From Sphingobacterium psychroaquaticum (lineage in GTDB: Bacteria > Bacteroidota > Bacteroidia > Sphingobacteriales > Sphingobacteriaceae), in contig NZ_FXAU01000001.1 in NCBI RefSeq assembly GCF_900177625.1, forward strand, positions 860,644 through 924,643: DNA of 64,000 nt, given 5' to 3'. Of this stretch, positions 41,633-51,488 are shown in pieces. Position 1 is the first letter of the stretch. Each line of letters opens with the position of its first letter. The position numbers were made by a program, and so were the translations under genes. The notes under the pieces are model-generated. The model was given only the letters and a program-made list of their open reading frames with translations. It had not been told where the DNA came from and did not search any database.

Positions 41633-43132
41633 TTAACCCTTTTGTACCAAGCGATCCACTTCATCGAATTCTGCATCGATGGTAGGGTCGGTTTGTTGTG
41701 TAAGCAAGGAGACCAGGATATTCGTGAGTAAAGCCAATACAAAGCCTGGAATAATTTCATATACCTCCTTATAGTCGTGCGGTACATATACCCACAACAA
41801 GACCGTGACACCACCAATTAGCATCCCCGATAGGGCGCCCCATTTGGTGGATTTGCGCCACAATAGGCTAAGTAAAATTACCGGACCGAAGGCTGCACCG
41901 AATCCCGCCCAAGCGTTTCCCACTAAGTTCAATATACTGTCTTGCGGGGAGATGGATAAAATGTAGGCTATGGCAGCCACGATGAGTACGGAAAGGCGAC
42001 TCATTATCAGTAAATTTTTACCCGATGCATTCTTATTGATAAAGGCACGGTAGATATCTTCCGTCAACGAGCTGGAGGTAACAAGCAATTGAGACGATAT
42101 GGTACTCATCACAGCCGCTAAGATCGCGGAAAGTAAGAAGCCACCAATCAAGGGATGAAACAGGATCCGTGATAAGTGTATAAAGATCGTTTCCGCATGT
42201 TCTTTTGATCCGTCGAACAACTGCATGCGCTCGGGATCAAATTGATAGAGGTAAGCGATACCGACTAACCCAACTAATAGGGCGCCACCAACAGTGAAGA
42301 TCATCCAAGTGATACCGATACGACGCGCTTTAGTCAGGTCTCCAATTTTATCGATCGCCATAAATCGAACCAAAATATGCGGTTGACCAAAGTAACCCAA
42401 TCCCCAAGCGAGCAAGGAAATGATACTGATGGCAGTGGTACCCTGAAAGAGTTGCAGGTAGATCGGATCTTTAGTGGCAATAATTTCGAATGTCTGTGCT
42501 ACGCCACCTAATTCGGTAAAGAGTACTATAGGCACGATAACGAGCGCCAGGACCATAATGGTACCTTGTACGAAATCCGTTAAGCTAACGGCAAGGAAAC
42601 CGCCTAGGAAGGTATAGAGTACAACTACAAAGCTGGTTGCCAAAAGGCCGGTATGGTAATCGATACCAAAGGCAGATTCAAATAAACGTCCCCCAGAGAC
42701 CATACCTGCAGAGGTGTACAGCGTAAAGAAAATTAAGATAAAAAGACTAGAGGTAATCTTTAAAACCTGGGACTTGTCTTTAAATCTGTTTTCTAAAAAG
42801 ACAGGTATGGTAATAGAGTTACTTGCTACCTCGGTATAGGCCCGTAAACGTGGGGCGACCAAGATATAGTTTAGAAAAGCACCGATTGTCAACCCGATCG
42901 CAATCCACGACGCAGATAAACCAGAAATATACATAGCGCCGGGTAGACCCATTAACAGCCAGCCACTCATATCGGCAGCGCCAGCGGAGAGTGCGGTCAC
43001 GGCAGCGCCCATCTTACGGCCTCCAATCAGGAATTCATCAGAGTTACTCGTTGATTTTCGATAGGAATAAACACCAATGAGAATCATCAGTAACATATAA
43101 AGACCTATAGAGATTAGTTCGTAGACGTTCAT
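41633..43132 (-). CDS. putP: Sodium/proline symporter PutP
   Basis: The 499-residue protein has about 13 membrane helices of the sodium:solute symporter family. Family-typical pieces are 'DEFLIGGRKMGAAVTALSAG', 'AADMSGWLLMGLPGAMYISG' and 'GWGLGYFGQPHILVRFMA'-like 'LGYFGQPHILVRFMAI'. The central sodium-site region 'STISSQLLVTSSSLTEDIYR' is also kept. PutP imports proline with Na+. The length is normal. It is upstream of ispD on the same strand. Confidence 0.93.
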   Translation of the reverse strand: MNVYELISIGLYMLLMILIGVYSYRKSTSNSDEFLIGGRKMGAAVTALSAGAADMSGWLLMGLPGAMYISGLSASWIAIGLTIGAFLNYILVAPRLRAYTEVASNSITIPVFLENRFKDKSQVLKITSSLFILIFFTLYTSAGMVSGGRLFESAFGIDYHTGLLATSFVVVLYTFLGGFLAVSLTDFVQGTIMVLALVIVPIVLFTELGGVAQTFEIIATKDPIYLQLFQGTTAISIISLLAWGLGYFGQPHILVRFMAIDKIGDLTKARRIGITWMIFTVGGALLVGLVGIAYLYQFDPERMQLFDGSKEHAETIFIHLSRILFHPLIGGFLLSAILAAVMSTISSQLLVTSSSLTEDIYRAFINKNASGKNLLIMSRLSVLIVAAIAYILSISPQDSILNLVGNAWAGFGAAFGPVILLSLLWRKSTKWGALSGMLIGGVTVLLWVYVPHDYKEVYEIIPGFVLALLTNILVSLLTQQTDPTIDAEFDEVDRLVQKG

Positions 43133-43154
43133 TATTTCTGGAGTTTATTTGTAG

Positions 43155-43196
43155 CGAAAATAGGGAATGTTTTCTAAAAGATCATCCCTATTTTCG
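43155..43196 (-). terminator. Hairpin after sbcC
   Basis: CGAAAATAGGGA (43155-43166) pairs with TCCCTATTTTCG (43185-43196), directly beyond the sbcC stop. No strong T run follows, so strength is uncertain. Confidence 0.6.
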
Positions 43197-43198
43197 TA

Positions 43199-46100
43199 TT
43201 AGTTATATTTAATCTGACTGCCGTGTTCTGTGTCGTTGGTTACCGTAATAGAACGTGGGATGCGTTCTTTTAGTTCTTCGACGTGGGAGATAATACCGAC
43301 GATACGATTTTCGCGATGTAGGTATTGGAGGGTTTCAAATACGGCATTAATACTTTCTATATCTTGAGTACCAAAACCTTCGTCGATAAAGAAAAAGTTA
43401 CGATCGGCTCTATTTAAGGCTTGTATGTTTTCCGCCAAAGCCAAGGCTAAGCATAGGGAGGCTTGAAAACTTTGTCCGCCAGATAAGGTCTTGACTGATC
43501 GTTGGTAACCGTTGTTTAGGTAATCTATAACTTCAAATTCATTCGATTCGTTGACGGTAAGGCTTAAGCTGTTTTTTGTTAAGCGACGGAAACGGATATT
43601 GGCAATTTCGCACAAACGTTGTAGATGTATACTGGATACATAATTGACAAAACCCGAACCACGGAACAGGTTTTCAAGGGTGGTGAGGTTTGCTTTGCGG
43701 ACGTTTAGCTTTTCGTACTCTTCTACCAGTTTTTCTTTTTTGGCAACTTCTACCTGTAGGTGAGCGCATTCTTTTTCCAGTGCACCCGTTAAGCGGATTT
43801 GCATTTCTAGCTCTTGCTGTTTCAGTCGTAACAACTGCGTTTTTTCTTCAAAAACCTGCTCATTATACTGGTCGTCTGTAATCAACTGCTCCAGTTCTGC
43901 TATTTTATTCTGGATAAGGTGCAATTGCATGACAAACTCTTGAATTGTTTGACGTATCGCCTCGCTGTTTAGATTCTTTTGAAGGATCTGTTGCACCTGC
44001 ATGGTATCGTTAAATCCATACTCCTCAAGGAGCGAGGATATTTCGGATTGCTTTTGGTTAAGCTGCTGCGCCAGTTGTTGAAATTGCTCTTTGGCAATAC
44101 CGCGCTCCGCATTAACGGTGGCTAAAGCTGTTTTGAGTAGATTCAGCTCCTCGCTGAGTGTTCGGTGGCTCTGTTCTAAGAACTTAATCTTACTACCCGT
44201 TTTTTCTTGCAGATCTGCTAACGATTGTGGACTGTTCTCGGTGAAGTCTGCCGCTTTCAAGGCACGCAATTGCGCTATGTTTTGATGCGTCAAACTGTTG
44301 AGCACAGTAATCTCTTGCTCAAATTCGCTGAGGGAAACTTTGTATTTCTCGACTTTACCTTGGGTCGCTGTCAGTTGTTGGCGGAGCGTCTTTATTTCTT
44401 GCTCCACTTGTTTGATACTGTCCTCGGCAAGTTTGCTCTTGTTTTTATATTGCAGGAAGGCAGACTTATCCGTTGCTGAAAAATCACGCCATTGAAATTG
44501 ATTCAAATGGTAAGATTGTTTCTTTTGGGCATCTAAAAGACTTGCTGACCATTGTTGCTGTTGTGTCAGCATATCCTTTAGTCGCGTTGCGGCGCGGTTT
44601 AGGGCTATGGAGTTTTCTTTCCAGGCGAGGATACGCTGCTTGATCTCTGCCTTTTGTTGCTCGAGCTCTTGTTCTTTTTCTTCCAGTCCGTGGGCAACCA
44701 TAGGGTCGGGGTGCGCCAGTGAGCCACATAATGGGCAGCTGTGTCCCGCATGCAGGTTGTCTGCAAACTCAGCCAACTTCAGTTGTACCTTTAGATGTGT
44801 CTCCGTTTTGCGTAGCTCGGTTAGGGCAGCTTCTTGCGTGCGCTCCTGTTCGGCAAGCTGCTCTTCCCAATTTTCTGAGGTGAAGTTTTTGTCCGCAAAT
44901 ATCTTTTTAATCTCTTCTATATCTGTTTGATATTTGTCTATTCGTTGTTGGATATCGGTAATCTGTGCCTGGTTGCTATCGTTCGCTTGGTACCAGTTTT
45001 CCAATGCTAAAAGTTCTGCAGTATCGACCTTAGCGGTCTTTAGTTCTTCCAGATTTTCCTCTTTACTGGTTATTTGTGCGGAGAGCTGATGCTCTACTTT
45101 CTGTTCTTTTTCCAGGAAAGGTTTTCCGTCGTTCAGGCGCTTGGTGAGGATGGTCAGTTTCTCACGATTTTGAGCATTGCTGATCAGGAGCTTTAGGTCT
45201 TCCAGCTCAGCACGGAATATCTCGAGCTTATTGAAGTCTTCGGCAATAGCGAGCCACTGTTGTTCCTTTTCTTCGAGACGCTCCAGTGTGTCTTTCTTTT
45301 TGACGGACAGCTGTTCAATCTTATATGTGAGCTGCTCCTTATCCTTGTTGAGACGGAGCGCTACATTAAGGATCTCTCGAAATACTTGATTGGTGGTTTC
45401 GTAGGTGCGCAGTTCCTTATCTAATTGTTCTATACGTGGCTTATCGCCATGCAGAACATTTAATTCTTGTTTTTTTGCCGCTAGAGCAGTCCTGTTCTGT
45501 TTGCCTTGAATGAGCCAAGCACATTGCTCTTCTAGGGCTAACGTTGCTGTTTTGGTTGTGCTCAGCAGCTCTTGTGCGTCTTTTAGATCAGCCAGCTTAT
45601 GCGCCAGTATCTCTGCGCTGACGGTCTCAAAGCCTGAAAGGGCGCCTTTGACATGCTCGATCTTACTGTTGTTGGCGCGTTGTAAAAGAGCCGTTTTTGG
45701 CCCCAGGTCAAATCTATTTAGGTTAAAGATCTCTTTCATCATATCCGATCGATCTTTCCCTTTTAGCTCTAGAAATTCTTTGAACTGACCTTGCGGAATA
45801 ATGATGGTACGGCGGAAGTTTGCATAGGTCAGGTTGGTAACGAGCCCGCCATCGGCAGAATCCATTGGCAACCAACCTGTATCTTGCCATTCGTAAGCAA
45901 AACGCTCTAAGGTGCTGGTTTCCTCAAATCGCTTCTTTCGCTTCCATTGCGCGACAAAGCGAAACTTACGGTTTTCAAAATTAAGAAACTCAAAGACGAT
46001 ACAGGCGGCGTACGACTTGAGGTTTAACATATTATAAGTGCGTTTCTCCTGTTTGTTCAGGCGCTCTGTCTCACCGTACAAGACAAAACCTATTGCTTCC

Positions 46101-46234
46101 AGAATCGATGATTTTCCAGAGCCTACATGTCCAAAAATACCGAATAAGCCGGCTTCGGTCAGTTGCGTGAAATCGATTTCTTGCTTTTTCTGGTAGGAGT
46201 ATAATCCTTCGACGCTTAAATATAATGGTAACAT
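43199..46234 (-). CDS. sbcC: SbcC, exonuclease subunit with ATPase
   Basis: SbcC pairs with SbcD to cut hairpin and blocked DNA ends during repair. The 1011-residue protein begins with Walker A 'GIFGHVGSGKSSIL' (G35-S43). It continues with long coiled coils (~180-880) containing a zinc-hook 'SCPLCGS' near residue 500. It ends with the ABC signature 'LSGGQSFQASLCLALAL' and Walker B 'NFFFIDEGFGTQD'. Length and order are normal. It starts one base after the sbcD stop, so the two are co-translated. Confidence 0.95.
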   Translation of the reverse strand: MLPLYLSVEGLYSYQKKQEIDFTQLTEAGLFGIFGHVGSGKSSILEAIGFVLYGETERLNKQEKRTYNMLNLKSYAACIVFEFLNFENRKFRFVAQWKRKKRFEETSTLERFAYEWQDTGWLPMDSADGGLVTNLTYANFRRTIIIPQGQFKEFLELKGKDRSDMMKEIFNLNRFDLGPKTALLQRANNSKIEHVKGALSGFETVSAEILAHKLADLKDAQELLSTTKTATLALEEQCAWLIQGKQNRTALAAKKQELNVLHGDKPRIEQLDKELRTYETTNQVFREILNVALRLNKDKEQLTYKIEQLSVKKKDTLERLEEKEQQWLAIAEDFNKLEIFRAELEDLKLLISNAQNREKLTILTKRLNDGKPFLEKEQKVEHQLSAQITSKEENLEELKTAKVDTAELLALENWYQANDSNQAQITDIQQRIDKYQTDIEEIKKIFADKNFTSENWEEQLAEQERTQEAALTELRKTETHLKVQLKLAEFADNLHAGHSCPLCGSLAHPDPMVAHGLEEKEQELEQQKAEIKQRILAWKENSIALNRAATRLKDMLTQQQQWSASLLDAQKKQSYHLNQFQWRDFSATDKSAFLQYKNKSKLAEDSIKQVEQEIKTLRQQLTATQGKVEKYKVSLSEFEQEITVLNSLTHQNIAQLRALKAADFTENSPQSLADLQEKTGSKIKFLEQSHRTLSEELNLLKTALATVNAERGIAKEQFQQLAQQLNQKQSEISSLLEEYGFNDTMQVQQILQKNLNSEAIRQTIQEFVMQLHLIQNKIAELEQLITDDQYNEQVFEEKTQLLRLKQQELEMQIRLTGALEKECAHLQVEVAKKEKLVEEYEKLNVRKANLTTLENLFRGSGFVNYVSSIHLQRLCEIANIRFRRLTKNSLSLTVNESNEFEVIDYLNNGYQRSVKTLSGGQSFQASLCLALALAENIQALNRADRNFFFIDEGFGTQDIESINAVFETLQYLHRENRIVGIISHVEELKERIPRSITVTNDTEHGSQIKYN

Positions 46235-46235
46235 G

Positions 46236-47462
46236 CTAGCCCTCCGTTTCGTTTGTGCTGTTCATAACCTCTTGCAGTAACGTCATAATCTCGGCATTGG
46301 GGGTTTGCCCCAATCGATAGGTGAAATAATCCTTAAAGAGCTGGTCTACCTGCTGTTCCAGATTTATTTTTGTACGTGTTTGTGCGTCGTTTTGTTGTTG
46401 TTTTACAATAGGTATAATGTGAATTATTCCATCATGTGACTCATGTATTCGTTTGAGGTCTTGGGAGCTTATGAATTCATCGCTTACTAAAGTGAGTTCC
46501 ACTAAGGTGTTGGGGTTTTCTTGTAGCCAGCTTACCGCCGTATCAAGGTCTTCAAAGCGCATGCGACATAAAGGACGCCCCGAAGTTAATAGAATGGGGG
46601 TGTACTTGACTTGTTGTGCAGGCTTGGCATCTACGAGCACCACAAATTTTTCCTGACCAGCTTCTGAAAAAGAATAGGCCAAAGGACTGCTGGCATAGAC
46701 AACAGGCGAACGGTGACCGCCCATTTCTTGAAAACGATGAAGGTGACCTAGCGCAGTATACTGAATGGCATCCGGAATACCGTCCGAATACACGATATCT
46801 GCATTACCCACCTTGATGGGCTTTTCACCTTCTGGCTCTTCAACTTGTTGTCCACCGCGCTTAAGCATATACAAGTGGGCCGTTAGCAAATTTACACCTT
46901 CTTTATCGCAATAACGGTCGGCAATTTGCTTCCAATTTTGTTGTAAGGCCTCGTTTAAGCCCTGTTCTTTATTCGCTAAACCTAAGAACTGTTTTAATCG
47001 TAGTTCGTTGGCAAAGGGCGTATGCAAAACCCGTAGCGGGTAATGGTAGGCCGGTAGCGTAATTTCAATAAAACCTTTATCGCTCTTCGTGACAGTAAAA
47101 CCATCTTCAATCTGAAAGAGAGGGATTTCCGCTTGTGGGTAGCCAATAAAGATAATGCCACATTCCCGAGCCAACGGGTCAGGAGCGTCTATTCGGTCGG
47201 CGCTATCGTGATTTCCAGCAATGGCAATTACCGGACGCGTACCATTTTTGGACAACTTGCGCACGGTTTTGTACAGTAACTCTACCGCTTCTACGGGTGG
47301 GTTAAAGGTGTCGAAAAGGTCCCCCGCCACCAATACCGCATCTACCTGCTGAAGGTCTGCAATCGTACAGATTTCTTCCAGTACTGCGCGTTGTTCATCC
47401 AGTCGCGAAAAATAATCAAGTCGCTTCCCTAGATGCCAATCTGCCGTATGTAATATCTTCAT
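46236..47462 (-). CDS. sbcD: SbcD, nuclease subunit
   Basis: SbcD is the metal-dependent nuclease partner of SbcC. The 408-residue protein has the calcineurin-like phosphoesterase motifs 'ILHTADWHLGKRL' (D-x-H), 'VLVAGDLFDTFNPP' (G-D), 'PVIAIAGNHDSADR' (G-N-H-D), 'LLTAHLYMLKRGG' and 'YTALGHLHRFQEM' (G-H-x-H). The remaining ~150 residues form the cap and SbcC-binding region. Operon: SelW-like gene, sbcD, sbcC. Confidence 0.95.
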   Translation of the reverse strand: MKILHTADWHLGKRLDYFSRLDEQRAVLEEICTIADLQQVDAVLVAGDLFDTFNPPVEAVELLYKTVRKLSKNGTRPVIAIAGNHDSADRIDAPDPLARECGIIFIGYPQAEIPLFQIEDGFTVTKSDKGFIEITLPAYHYPLRVLHTPFANELRLKQFLGLANKEQGLNEALQQNWKQIADRYCDKEGVNLLTAHLYMLKRGGQQVEEPEGEKPIKVGNADIVYSDGIPDAIQYTALGHLHRFQEMGGHRSPVVYASSPLAYSFSEAGQEKFVVLVDAKPAQQVKYTPILLTSGRPLCRMRFEDLDTAVSWLQENPNTLVELTLVSDEFISSQDLKRIHESHDGIIHIIPIVKQQQNDAQTRTKINLEQQVDQLFKDYFTYRLGQTPNAEIMTLLQEVMNSTNETEG

Positions 47463-47474
47463 AAATCTTCCCTG

Positions 47475-47753
47475 CTATTTTTTGTCGCTGTGTCCAAGTT
47501 CCTTTTCCGGAGCTACAATATCGCGGACGCGCTGCTTGAGCTCCTTGATCTCGGGAAAGCTTCCTTCCCGTTTCCGGTCCCATATCTCTTGTTCATCGAT
47601 GGATATGCGGTAACGACCACTAACCTCACTAGGAATCAACGTAACGCCATGTATATCTGTGGTAAATGTAGTGAGCAGCTCTTGTGCCATGTAGGCCGCA
47701 CGAAGCATCCATCCGCATTTTGGACAATATTCGATGTGTACTGTTGATTTCAT
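47475..47753 (-). CDS. SelW/Rdx-family thioredoxin-like protein
   Basis: The 92-residue protein has the N-terminal 'VHIEYCPKCGWMLRAAYMAQ' with a Cys-x-x-Cys redox motif, then 'VSGRYRISIDEQEIWDRKRE', which is the Rdx (SelT/SelW/SelH) pattern. Here cysteine replaces selenocysteine. The protein is a small cytoplasmic redox partner of unknown target. It lies 12 bp upstream of sbcD and is likely its operon partner, though a functional link is not obvious. Confidence 0.85.
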   Translation of the reverse strand: MKSTVHIEYCPKCGWMLRAAYMAQELLTTFTTDIHGVTLIPSEVSGRYRISIDEQEIWDRKREGSFPEIKELKQRVRDIVAPEKELGHSDKK

Positions 47754-47873
47754 CGAATAAATATAACATTCATCGGGGAGAAATTAAAGGGATTTTAGCG
47801 TTATCGCTAAATTGGAAGCCGTCCGGCTAAAGGTTCTTAAGCAGTGGCAAAGCGAGGAGGGAAATGCTTTTTT

Positions 47874-47929
47874 GTCATTCCGAACCAGACAGGAGGAGGA
47901 ATCTACGGACTATCAGTCCGTAGTTCTCC
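47874..47929. repeat. Repetitive-element-like hairpin (GTCATTCCGAAC type)
   Basis: The sequence begins GTCATTCCGAAC and contains GGAGGAATCTACGGACT-ATC-AGTCCGTAG-TT-CTCC, a 9-bp perfect stem (47903-47911 with 47915-47923) extended by GGAG/CTCC. GTCATTCCGAAC...GAGGAATCT is a familiar dispersed element type in Bacteroidota genomes. The gap 47754-48001 holds nothing else. Confidence 0.6.
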
Positions 47930-48001
47930 TGTATAGGTGTGGGGTTTGTAAAGTTCTTCGATGTCTCCAAAGTCGACATGAAGCTTTACTTTATATGTTC
48001 T

Positions 48002-48406
48002 TTAGCGCAATACGATTTTTGCTTCCGGTTTACCATTATGGCAGGTTTCACAGTCGATCTGTTTCAGTGCGCCCTCTTCGTTTCGGTATTTAAAGTATTG
48101 TTTGTTTATTTTTTTGGTCATGCGCATCATGCCGCGGGCAATCTCTTTTTCTTTTTTACTATCGCTAGCAAAATCAAGCCCCTTTTCACCATTGGACTTC
48201 GGTGCATGACAATGGCCACATTTAACACCTAGTGCCACATTAAAAGCTTTCATTGTCTTTTCCAGCTCTTCGTTACTTATATTTTTAGGCAGTACCTTTA
48301 AATTTGTCGGTTTTGGTCCCTGTTGTTGATTGGTGGTGGTAAACGCCGTAATCGTAATAATAGCGATTGCACAGCCAATAAGGACGCTTAATTGTTTTGT
48401 TCTCAT
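48002..48406 (-). CDS. Exported dihaem c-type cytochrome
   Basis: The 134-residue protein (start 48406, preferred over an upstream ATG because it gives a clean signal/anchor 'LSVLIGCAIAIITITAF') has two haem c sites: 'VKCGHCHAPK' (Cys63-His67) and 'IDCETCHNGK' (Cys119-His123). The spacing of about 55 residues with a helical middle ('EIARGMMRMTKKINKQYF') and methionines fits small dihaem cytochromes related to the photosynthetic reaction-centre cytochrome family. It should act in periplasmic electron transfer; partner unknown. Confidence 0.88.
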   Translation of the reverse strand: MRTKQLSVLIGCAIAIITITAFTTTNQQQGPKPTNLKVLPKNISNEELEKTMKAFNVALGVKCGHCHAPKSNGEKGLDFASDSKKEKEIARGMMRMTKKINKQYFKYRNEEGALKQIDCETCHNGKPEAKIVLR

Positions 48407-48601
48407 GATTTTATCTCTTCTTACCCAAGTATAAGGAAAAAAACGGATTGTCACAATAAAGTCATAGACTTTTCCGGAAAAAAGTTAATTCACGAGAATT
48501 TGTATTTTCGTTAGCTATGGAATTGGCTTCTTAGGCAAATACAGCTTTGCATAATTCCACAAATCAACAATCTGAAACAATTTAACTTGCTATAAGACAT
48601 T

Positions 48602-49288
48602 ATGTTTATGATAAAATATTTGACGGTTATTTTATTCCTCTTTGGTGGGGCAGTCTGTGCGCAACAGGATGCTGTAAAAGGAAAGACAGCCTATGACTTT
48701 CTGGTGGATACCGAGAATTATAATGCAGAGATAAAGAGCCCGCTGCTGATTTTCCTGCATGGCAGAAGTCTTTCGGGAAAGGATTTGAACAGAGTTAAGC
48801 GCTACGGTGTCCTGTATGCAAAGAACCGCGGCTTAGATATTCCTTCATCCATTATTGTGGCGCCACAGACCAATAATGGTTGGGATCCGGATAAGGTGAA
48901 GGAGGTACTGGATTATACATTGGCAAACTACAATGTAGACCCAGAGCGGGTGTATGTATGTGGCATGAGTATGGGCGGGTATGGAACGATGGATTTCGTT
49001 GGTAAACATCCCGAATGTGTCGCTGCCGCTGTCGCTATCTGTGGTGGTGGAACGTTGAAATATGCGGAAAATCTTTCTACCGTACCGGTATGGATACAAC
49101 ATGGTAGTGCGGATCGTGCTGTGCCCGCTTCCGAATCCAAGAAAATATATAATGCTATCCGTAAGGCAAATCCCGATGCCAATGTAAAGCTAACCATCAT
49201 ACCAGGGGGCACACATGGGAGTGTGGAGCGTTTGTTCCATAACGATGAAATGTATGAATGGATGTTTCAACACCGTAAAGGGAACTAA
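48602..49288 (+). CDS. Exported alpha/beta hydrolase (dienelactone/phospholipase-like)
   Basis: The 228-residue protein has a signal peptide ('LTVILFLFGGAVCAQQ') and an alpha/beta hydrolase core. The oxyanion region is 'LLIFLHGRSLSGKD', the nucleophile Ser123 lies in 'CGMSMGGYG', Asp171 in 'HGSADRAVP', and His205 in 'PGGTHGSVE'. It should hydrolyse an ester or peptide in the periplasm. It is followed 2 bp later by a two-component system and may be co-transcribed; no direct functional link is evident. ATG at 48602 or 48608. Confidence 0.85.
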   Translation: MFMIKYLTVILFLFGGAVCAQQDAVKGKTAYDFLVDTENYNAEIKSPLLIFLHGRSLSGKDLNRVKRYGVLYAKNRGLDIPSSIIVAPQTNNGWDPDKVKEVLDYTLANYNVDPERVYVCGMSMGGYGTMDFVGKHPECVAAAVAICGGGTLKYAENLSTVPVWIQHGSADRAVPASESKKIYNAIRKANPDANVKLTIIPGGTHGSVERLFHNDEMYEWMFQHRKGN

Positions 49289-49290
49289 TC

Positions 49291-49998
49291 ATGCCGAAAA
49301 AAATACTTCTTGTTGAAGATGAAAAAAATGTGGCAGACTTTGTTATTCAAGGTTTAGAGGAAGATGGTTATACAGTTTCGCACGTCAGCCGGTACAGTGA
49401 ATTGTTGTTCTTATTGCAAGGGAATAGCTATGACCTGCTGGTTTTGGATGTTTTGCTGCCGGAGGTGAACGGACTCGAGATTTGTAAGAACCTACGAACC
49501 ATGGGGTATACAGACTTGCCAATCCTGATGTTGACCGCCCTTGGTAGCCCGGAGAATGTGGTTTTGGGCTTGGATAGTGGTGCGGACGATTACCTTTCCA
49601 AACCTTTTAAACTGATTGAGTTGAAAGCACGAATTCGTACGCTTATTCGGCGACGGGAAGAGATTACCAAGTATACCCAAAACAATAACGACGGTAAGCG
49701 TTATGGGTATAAGTTTTTGGAAATTGATGATTTCAAAAAAGTGGCATTCTGCGATGGGCAGGAGCTGAACCTGACATCCACAGAGTACAAGCTGTTATTG
49801 CTTTTTGTACAGATGCCGAAGAAAGTATTTAGCCGAAACGAGCTGCTGGATAAGATATGGGGGATAAACTTCGATATCGGATCCAATGTGGTCGATGTAT
49901 ATGTTAACTATCTGCGCCGTAAAATAGAACGCATAACGACCACCAAGATTATACATACGGTGATCGGTATGGGATATGTCCTAAAAATTGATGATTAA
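49291..49998 (+). CDS. OmpR/PhoB-type response regulator
   Basis: The 235-residue protein has a receiver domain with acidic pair 'VEDEKN', phosphorylation Asp53 in 'LLVLDVLLPEVNG' and Lys in 'DDYLSKPFKL'. A winged-helix DNA-binding domain follows from ~130: 'NLTSTEYKLLLLFVQMPKKV', 'NELLDKIWGINFDIGSNVVD', 'VNYLRRKIER'. It acts with the histidine kinase encoded 7 bp downstream. The signal and regulon cannot be told from the sequence; the upstream hydrolase gene may be a target or operon mate. Confidence 0.93.
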   Translation: MPKKILLVEDEKNVADFVIQGLEEDGYTVSHVSRYSELLFLLQGNSYDLLVLDVLLPEVNGLEICKNLRTMGYTDLPILMLTALGSPENVVLGLDSGADDYLSKPFKLIELKARIRTLIRRREEITKYTQNNNDGKRYGYKFLEIDDFKKVAFCDGQELNLTSTEYKLLLLFVQMPKKVFSRNELLDKIWGINFDIGSNVVDVYVNYLRRKIERITTTKIIHTVIGMGYVLKIDD

Positions 49999-50005
49999 AG
50001 TCTAG

Positions 50006-51358
50006 ATGAGGAACTACAACAAAACCCTGTATTCGCTGATGGCAATTTTAATAGTTTATACTATTTCTTTTGCCATTTTTATTTTCTACTCCGTCACCAA
50101 CTTTGCATTTTCAGATTTCTATAAACGTCTTGATCTACGTCGAAATCTTGCGGCTGAGCGTTTTCTAAATGGCGATCAGGCAATCAATGACCGATCCTTG
50201 AATTACGTGGAAAGCCTCGATAACCAACAAGACTATTTTATAGCGTTGGATGCGCAAGGGCGTGTTGTCAAAAATGATGGTTTTGATATGAACCTCTGGA
50301 AGCAGGTAGACCAGGAGGGGCCGGTGAACTTTAAGGATAAGAATACGTTCTTTTCGACTAAAAAGTATCAAAAAGAGGGAAGTACATATATTATTGGTGT
50401 ATCTGCTGAGAACTATTTTTACACCCATCATTTAATCTATCTTCGAAACCTGCTCTTTATCAGTTTGGTGCTGGGTGTGCTATTTGTGGTGGTGGTTTCC
50501 TTGTTGGTTAAACGGTCATTCCTGAAGCCAATCAACGCTATTATTCAAGAAGTTGAAAATATTGGTTCCGAAAATTTACACCTACGTCTCTCTGAAACGA
50601 AGGATAATGGTGTCTTGAATAAGCTTTCACGAACTTTTAATCGGATGTTACGACGGATAGAAACGTCGTTTGAGACACAAAAGAACTTTATTAGCAATGC
50701 TTCGCATGAGTTAAACACACCGCTGACCTCTATTATTGGTATTGCCGATCTGGCCCTTTCAAAGGAACGCACGATCGAAGAGTACCAAAAGGCGATGACC
50801 AAGATTATCGATGCCGCCGAAAACCTGGAGAAGAAGACAAGTGCCTTATTGCTATTGGCACGTACCGGGTATGAGAACAATAGCTTAAATTTTAAACCTG
50901 TACGGATCGACCAGATTATAATGGATGCGGACCTGACGGTAAAGGCCATCAATGAACATTTTCGGGTAAAGACAGATTTTACGATGTTGCCCGATGATAG
51001 TATCCGGTTAAAGGTGAATGGTTCAGCAGCCTTGCTGCAGCTTGCTATTACGAACCTTATTTCCAATGCTTGTAAGTACTCGCCTAATCACATGGCATAT
51101 GTGGCGCTAGGGGCCGTGGAGGGGAGTGTTTTGATTTTTATTAAGGATGAAGGTATTGGGATACCTGCGCAAGAACTGGATCATATCTATGACCCTTATT
51201 TTCGAGGATCGAATACCACTAATTATTCAGGCTATGGGATCGGGTTACCGCTTGCGCGGAATATTGTCTTGATGCATGATGGGCAGATTACGGTTACTTC
51301 AGAGCTGGGGTCTGGAACGACGGTACGGATTGAAATTCCGACATTAAAGATGTTTTAA
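50006..51358 (+). CDS. Sensor histidine kinase
   Basis: The 450-residue protein has two membrane helices (~8-30 and ~150-172) bracketing a periplasmic sensor part. HAMP ('INAIIQEVENIGSENLHLRL') follows, then HisKA with 'FISNASHELNTPLTSIIGI' and a HATPase_c domain with 'NLISNACKYSP' (N box), 'IKDEGIGIPAQELDHIY' (G1) and 'GYGIGLPLARNIV' (G2). It phosphorylates the upstream response regulator. Ligand unknown. The stop is followed by an AT-rich gap. Confidence 0.94.
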   Translation: MRNYNKTLYSLMAILIVYTISFAIFIFYSVTNFAFSDFYKRLDLRRNLAAERFLNGDQAINDRSLNYVESLDNQQDYFIALDAQGRVVKNDGFDMNLWKQVDQEGPVNFKDKNTFFSTKKYQKEGSTYIIGVSAENYFYTHHLIYLRNLLFISLVLGVLFVVVVSLLVKRSFLKPINAIIQEVENIGSENLHLRLSETKDNGVLNKLSRTFNRMLRRIETSFETQKNFISNASHELNTPLTSIIGIADLALSKERTIEEYQKAMTKIIDAAENLEKKTSALLLLARTGYENNSLNFKPVRIDQIIMDADLTVKAINEHFRVKTDFTMLPDDSIRLKVNGSAALLQLAITNLISNACKYSPNHMAYVALGAVEGSVLIFIKDEGIGIPAQELDHIYDPYFRGSNTTNYSGYGIGLPLARNIVLMHDGQITVTSELGSGTTVRIEIPTLKMF

Positions 51359-51488
51359 TGTAGTTTTAATCTGAAATTATGTTTTTAATCTCAGTTTAAT
51401 AACCTGCTGCAAACTCTAATGGAAAACTAATGACAGCTTAATTTCATTGCTATGTCGCAGCTATACTTTTGAAGGAGAACAAAAGATT

